Source: Streptomyces roseifaciens
GTDB lineage: Bacteria; Actinomycetota; Actinomycetes; Streptomycetales; Streptomycetaceae
Reading direction: 5' to 3'
DNA: 64,000 nt
Assembly (NCBI RefSeq): GCF_001445655.1
Contig: NZ_LNBE01000004.1
Span: 3,316,420-3,380,419, forward strand
The translations under genes and the position numbers were made by a program. This document shows, piece by piece, positions 60,921 to 64,000 of this stretch (the stretch's first letter is position 1; every line of letters starts with the position of its first letter). The notes beneath the pieces are model-generated. The model saw nothing but the letters and a program-made list of their open reading frames with translations, did not search any database and was not told the DNA's origin.

Positions 60921-61709
60921 TCAGCCGAAGACGCCCGTCACCGGCGCGTGGTCCGACCAGCGCAGGTCGTGCGAGGCCGCCCGCTCCACCGTCGCCTTCA
61001 GCGCCCGCTCCGCCAGCCCCGGCGTCGCGACCAGGTAGTCGATGCGCCAGCCCGAGTCGTTGTCGAAGGCGCGGCCGCGGTAGGACCACCACGAGTACGG
61101 GCCCTCGACGCCCGGGTGGAGGGCGCGGACCACGTCCGTGTACTCCTCGAAGACCTTGGTCAGCCACTCCCGCTCCTCGGGCAGGAAGCCCGCGCTCTTG
61201 CGGTTGGCCTTCCAGTTCTTCAGGTCGGCCTCGGTGTGGGCGATGTTCCAGTCGCCGCAGACCAGGGCCTCACGGCCGTCCGCCGCCGCGCGGGCCTTCA
61301 GGGCCACCAGGTACGGCAGGAACTCCGCCATGAAGCGTTCCTTCTCGTCCTGCCGCTCCGTGCCGACCTCGCCCGAGGGCAGGTAGAGGCTCGCGACCGT
61401 CACGCCCGGGAGGTCGACCTCCACGTAGCGGCCGCTGCCGTCGAACTCGGCCGAGCCGAAGCCGATGCGCACGGCCTCCGGCTCGCGCCGCGAGTAGATC
61501 GAGACGCCGGCCCGGCCCTTGGCCGCCGCCGGGGCGTGGACCGTGTACCAGCCCTCGGGCTCACGGACCTCGTCGGGCAGCTGGTGCGGCTCCGCGCGGA
61601 CCTCCTGCAGGCAGACCACGTCCGCCCCGGTCTGCGCCAGCCACTCCACGAAGCCCTTCTTGGAGGCCGCGCGCAGCCCATTCACATTTACGCTCGTAAC
61701 GGTCAGCAT
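60921..61709 (-). CDS. xth: Exodeoxyribonuclease III family (AP endonuclease), 262 aa
   Basis: This is a base-excision-repair AP endonuclease. Motifs: TSVNVNGLRAASKKGFVEWL (start), ADVVCLQEVRAEPHQLP (metal Glu in LQE), LPSGEVGT, LVCGDWNIAHTEADL, YSWWSYRGRAFDNDSGWRIDYL and SDHAPVTGVFG with the catalytic Asp-His. The length is normal. ATG 61709 starts the conserved part. It is divergent from the acetyltransferase with a 35-bp gap, so their promoters must overlap. Downstream 60709-60920 has no gene and contains GC-rich sequence between convergent stops. Confidence 0.95.
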   Translation of the reverse strand: MLTVTSVNVNGLRAASKKGFVEWLAQTGADVVCLQEVRAEPHQLPDEVREPEGWYTVHAPAAAKGRAGVSIYSRREPEAVRIGFGSAEFDGSGRYVEVDLPGVTVASLYLPSGEVGTERQDEKERFMAEFLPYLVALKARAAADGREALVCGDWNIAHTEADLKNWKANRKSAGFLPEEREWLTKVFEEYTDVVRALHPGVEGPYSWWSYRGRAFDNDSGWRIDYLVATPGLAERALKATVERAASHDLRWSDHAPVTGVFG

Positions 61710-61731
61710 TCCGGCACGATACCGACTTCCG

Positions 61732-61737
61732 TACGAT
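61732..61737 (+). promoter_or_regulatory. Leaderless -10 element of the acetyltransferase gene
   Basis: TACGAT lies seven bases before ATG 61745. There is no ribosome site. This pattern is the same as at the PMT start, and suggests a leaderless mRNA. Confidence 0.55.
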
Positions 61738-61744
61738 GCCTTGA

Positions 61745-62251
61745 ATGCAGATCTTGCCGGTCGCATACGACCATCCCGACGCGGTGAAGCTCCAGGACCG
61801 GGTGCAACTGGAGTACGCGGAACGGTACGGGGACGGCGATGTCACCCCGCTGGAGCCGGCCCAGTTCGCCCCGCCGCGTGGCCTATATCTCATCGCCTAC
61901 GAGCCCGGCGGCACCCCCGTGGCCACCGGCGGCTGGCGCGCCCGGGAGGCGGGCGGCGAGGGCTACGCGGACGGCGACGCCGAGCTGAAGCGGATGTACG
62001 TGGTGCCGGAGGCGCGCGGGCGGGGCCTGGCACGGCGGATCCTCGCGGAGCTGGAGGACAGCGCCCGGGAGGCGGGCCGCATACGCATGGTCCTGGAGAC
62101 CGGCAACCAGCAGCCCGAGGCGATGTCCCTGTACGTGTCGTGCGGGTACGCGCCGGTGCCGGCGGCGGAGAAGTTCGGCCTGTACCGGTACCACGAGGGC
62201 AGCCGCTGCTTCACGAAGCCACTGGTTCCGCTGGTCCCCGCGCCCCGCTGA
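61745..62251 (+). CDS. GNAT-family N-acetyltransferase, 168 aa
   Basis: The acetyl-CoA-binding motif A is in LKRMYVVPEARGRGLARRIL (about residues 82-101), where RGRGLA matches the Q/RxxGxG/A pattern. The VPVATGGW strand, the LETGNQQPEAMSLY helix and YVSCGYAPVPAAEKFG complete the GNAT fold. GNAT enzymes acetylate amines of small molecules, peptides or proteins; the target is not known. The mRNA is probably leaderless. Confidence 0.88.
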   Translation: MQILPVAYDHPDAVKLQDRVQLEYAERYGDGDVTPLEPAQFAPPRGLYLIAYEPGGTPVATGGWRAREAGGEGYADGDAELKRMYVVPEARGRGLARRILAELEDSAREAGRIRMVLETGNQQPEAMSLYVSCGYAPVPAAEKFGLYRYHEGSRCFTKPLVPLVPAPR

Positions 62252-62278
62252 CCCGGCCTCCGCCGCGGCGCCCCCGCC

Positions 62279-62773
62279 TCACTTCTCCGCGATGGCCGCC
62301 TCCACCTCGTGGCGGATGTCCTCCGTCCGGTAGCGCGTCGCCTCCCCGTAGTGGGCGAGGATCTCGTCGGCCTCCTCCGGCCCGTCCTCGGCGATCTCGG
62401 CCACCAGGACCGTACTGCCCGGCGGGACCTCCGCCGCCAGCATCTCCAGGGCGGCGTTCGCGCCCGTCGCCTCGCGCGCGTCGCGCACGCCGCCGATCAG
62501 GCCGCCCGCACCGAAGCCGATCATGATGCCGAGCGGGCCGCCGAGGATGCCCAGCAGGCCGCCGATCAGGCCGCCGACGGCGAAGGCGCGGGCCGTGCCG
62601 GAGTTGTCGACGGCGTCGGGGAAGTCGAGGCTGCCGTCGTCCGCGCGGGCGATCACCGCGCCCTCGCGGAGGGTGAACCGGCCGGCGGTGTGCCCCGCGC
62701 GGAGGTCGTCCAGCGCCCGGTGGCCCTTCTCGGGCGAGGCGACGTTCAAGAAGAGGACGTTGTCTTCCTTCAT
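62279..62773 (-). CDS. DUF1269-family membrane-associated protein, 164 aa
   Basis: The N-terminal half (VLFLNVASPEKGHRALDDLRAGH then ARADDGSLDFPDAVD) is a small alpha/beta domain. A glycine-rich hydrophobic region follows at about residues 62-95 (AVGGLIGGLLGILGGPLGIMIG then FGAGGLIGG), typical of the DUF1269 family. The C terminus is charged. The function of this family is unknown. ATG 62773 gives the best N terminus. It converges with the acetyltransferase across 27 bp. Confidence 0.82.
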   Translation of the reverse strand: MKEDNVLFLNVASPEKGHRALDDLRAGHTAGRFTLREGAVIARADDGSLDFPDAVDNSGTARAFAVGGLIGGLLGILGGPLGIMIGFGAGGLIGGVRDAREATGANAALEMLAAEVPPGSTVLVAEIAEDGPEEADEILAHYGEATRYRTEDIRHEVEAAIAEK

Positions 62774-62859
62774 GGCATCCACTGTTGGGGCAGTCGGCCC
62801 GCCCCGCACCTCAGGACGCCCCGCACCTCAGGACACCCGGCGCCTCGGGAAGCCCGGCC

Positions 62860-64000
62860 TCAGGACGGCTCGCCGGAAGGCGCCCCGTCCCGCACCGAGC
62901 CGGTCAGGTCCAGCGTCGCCTGCGCGCCCCCGCCGCGCGGGTTGGCGAGGGCCAGGCCCGCGCCCAGCACCCGCGCCTGCCCCGCCGCGATCGTCAGCCC
63001 CAGGCCGAGGCCCGAGCGCGATCCCGTGCGGAAGCGCTGCGGGCCGCAGGTCAGCAGGTCGGGCGGGAAGCCGGGGCCGCCGTCGCGGACCCGGACGGTG
63101 CCGCCGTCGACCTCCACGGTCACCGGGGCGCCGCCGTGCCGGAAGGCGTTGGTGACGAGGTTGGCCAGGATCCGCTCGACGCGGCGGGCGTCGGTCTCGA
63201 CCAGGCAGTCGCGCACGACCCGTACCTCCGCCGCCTCCTTGCCGTCCGCCACGGCCGAGCGGACCGCGCGCCGCGTCAGCTCGCCCAGCGCCCGGACCTC
63301 GGCGTCGGCGCGCTCGGCGGAGCCGTCCAGGCGGGCGACCTCCAGCACGTCCTCCATCAGCGCCCGGACCCGCTCCGCCCGCTCCCGCACCATCTCGGCG
63401 GGCCGGCCGGGCGGCAGCACCGCGGCCGCGGCGACCAGGCCCGCGACGGGGGTGCGCAGTTCGTGGGCGATGTTCGAGGTGACCTCGCGCTCGGCCTGCA
63501 GGCGGGCGTCCAGCGCGTCGGCCATCGTGTTGACGGCGACGATCAGGCGGGCGATCTCGTCCTGCCCGCCGCGCGGCTTGAGGCGGGCGCTGAAGTCGCC
63601 GTCGGCGATGCGCTCGGCCGTCCGGGCGGAGGCGTTGAGGCGGCGGCCGGCGACGGTCGCAAGGCCCACGCCCACGACGCCCGCGAAGGCGGTGCCCAGG
63701 CCGCCCGCCCACCACAGGGCCTCGTCGAGCCTGCGGAGGTTCTGGGCCTGCCGGGCGTAGGGGTGCTTGACGACGATGGTGTCGCGGCCGAGCCGGCCGG
63801 CGGCCCACAGCATCGGTACGGAGCCGCTGCGGTCCAGGTAGGTGGCGCGCCCGCCCCCTTCCACGGCCTTCCGCAGCGGCCCGGGTATGTGCCCGGGGTT
63901 GACGAGCGTCCGCGGCCGGTGGACGCCCGCGGCGTGGTCCTCCACGGCCGTGACGAGCCGGCCCTCGATGGCCTCGCGCGCGGTCTCCAGCTGGTTGCGG
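62860..64000 (-). CDS. Sensor histidine kinase, N-terminally truncated by the window edge
   Basis: The visible C-terminal about 380 residues contain a hydrophobic segment (WWAGGLGTAFAGVVGVGLATV), a HAMP domain (RRLNASARTAERIADGDFSARL), the HisKA helix with the phospho-acceptor His in TSNIAHELRTPVAGL, and the ATPase region with N in VTNAFRHGGAPVTVEV (N box), DGGPGFP (G1) and GLGLGLTIAAG (G2). The open frame continues to the edge. The matching response regulator lies outside the window, presumably upstream on the minus strand. The signal is unknown. Confidence 0.9.
   Translation of the reverse strand, partial: RNQLETAREAIEGRLVTAVEDHAAGVHRPRTLVNPGHIPGPLRKAVEGGGRATYLDRSGSVPMLWAAGRLGRDTIVVKHPYARQAQNLRRLDEALWWAGGLGTAFAGVVGVGLATVAGRRLNASARTAERIADGDFSARLKPRGGQDEIARLIVAVNTMADALDARLQAEREVTSNIAHELRTPVAGLVAAAAVLPPGRPAEMVRERAERVRALMEDVLEVARLDGSAERADAEVRALGELTRRAVRSAVADGKEAAEVRVVRDCLVETDARRVERILANLVTNAFRHGGAPVTVEVDGGTVRVRDGGPGFPPDLLTCGPQRFRTGSRSGLGLGLTIAAGQARVLGAGLALANPRGGGAQATLDLTGSVRDGAPSGEPS

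Overview
The window looks like a core region of a Streptomyces (or close relative such as Kitasatospora) chromosome. The base composition is very GC-rich, third positions are almost all G or C, GTG and TTG starts are common, and many genes overlap by ATGA or GTGA. The gene order (glmU-prs-rplY-pth, ppc-desaturase-tetR, galT-galE-galK, rsmI/tatD/rpf/rsmA/ispE, PMT, PBP, cbiMQO) is the one I know from Streptomyces chromosomes. I saw no rRNA, tRNA, CRISPR array or insertion-sequence transposase.

Layout. 1-2766: end of glmU, then prs, rplY and pth (cell-wall precursor, PRPP, ribosome). 2767-7240: an accessory block between core genes, holding a half-length glycosyltransferase, a full macrolide-type glycosyltransferase, a DHA2 drug exporter behind a SoxR-like promoter, and a TylM1/DesVI-like aminosugar N-methyltransferase. 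7301-11900: ppc, divergent from a fatty-acid desaturase that overlaps its TetR regulator. 12116-13493: divergent SAM methyltransferase and MarR regulator. 13452-18695: the galTEK operon between two orphan NarL-type regulators. 18993-25552: a membrane-anchored beta-propeller protein, an ABC-F ATPase and an FtsX-type permease without an ATPase. 25627-26902: an XRE(DUF5753)-DUF397-RelE-like cassette. 27012-33746: a leftward run with ispE, rsmA, rpf, tatD, a zinc-ribbon protein and rsmI. 34048-40001: protein O-mannosyltransferase, a class B penicillin-binding protein, an acyltransferase and an EamA transporter. 40032-45242: an SDR, a serine hydrolase and a cobalt/nickel ECF importer (cbiM-N, Q, O). 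45424-53053: a DHA2 exporter with a fused C-terminal domain, a secreted HNH nuclease, a MarP-like membrane protease, and an MMPL pump with its TetR. 53265-64000: a tricorn protease, two tiny charged proteins, a Baeyer-Villiger monooxygenase/SDR pair with a divergent MerR, an exonuclease III-family gene, an acetyltransferase, a DUF1269 protein and a truncated sensor kinase.

Most genes are ordinary. The most interesting material is: (1) a mosaic family of palindromic repeats placed just after stop codons, whose leading hairpin differs in sequence but not in structure between two copies, and which has apparently entered the cbiM-N coding sequence in frame; (2) the orphan aminosugar/glycosyltransferase/exporter block with its SoxR-type promoter; (3) the XRE-DUF397-RelE cassette with a candidate operator; (4) several clear operators (desaturase/TetR, MMPL/TetR, MarR); and (5) several genes that appear to be translated from leaderless mRNAs.
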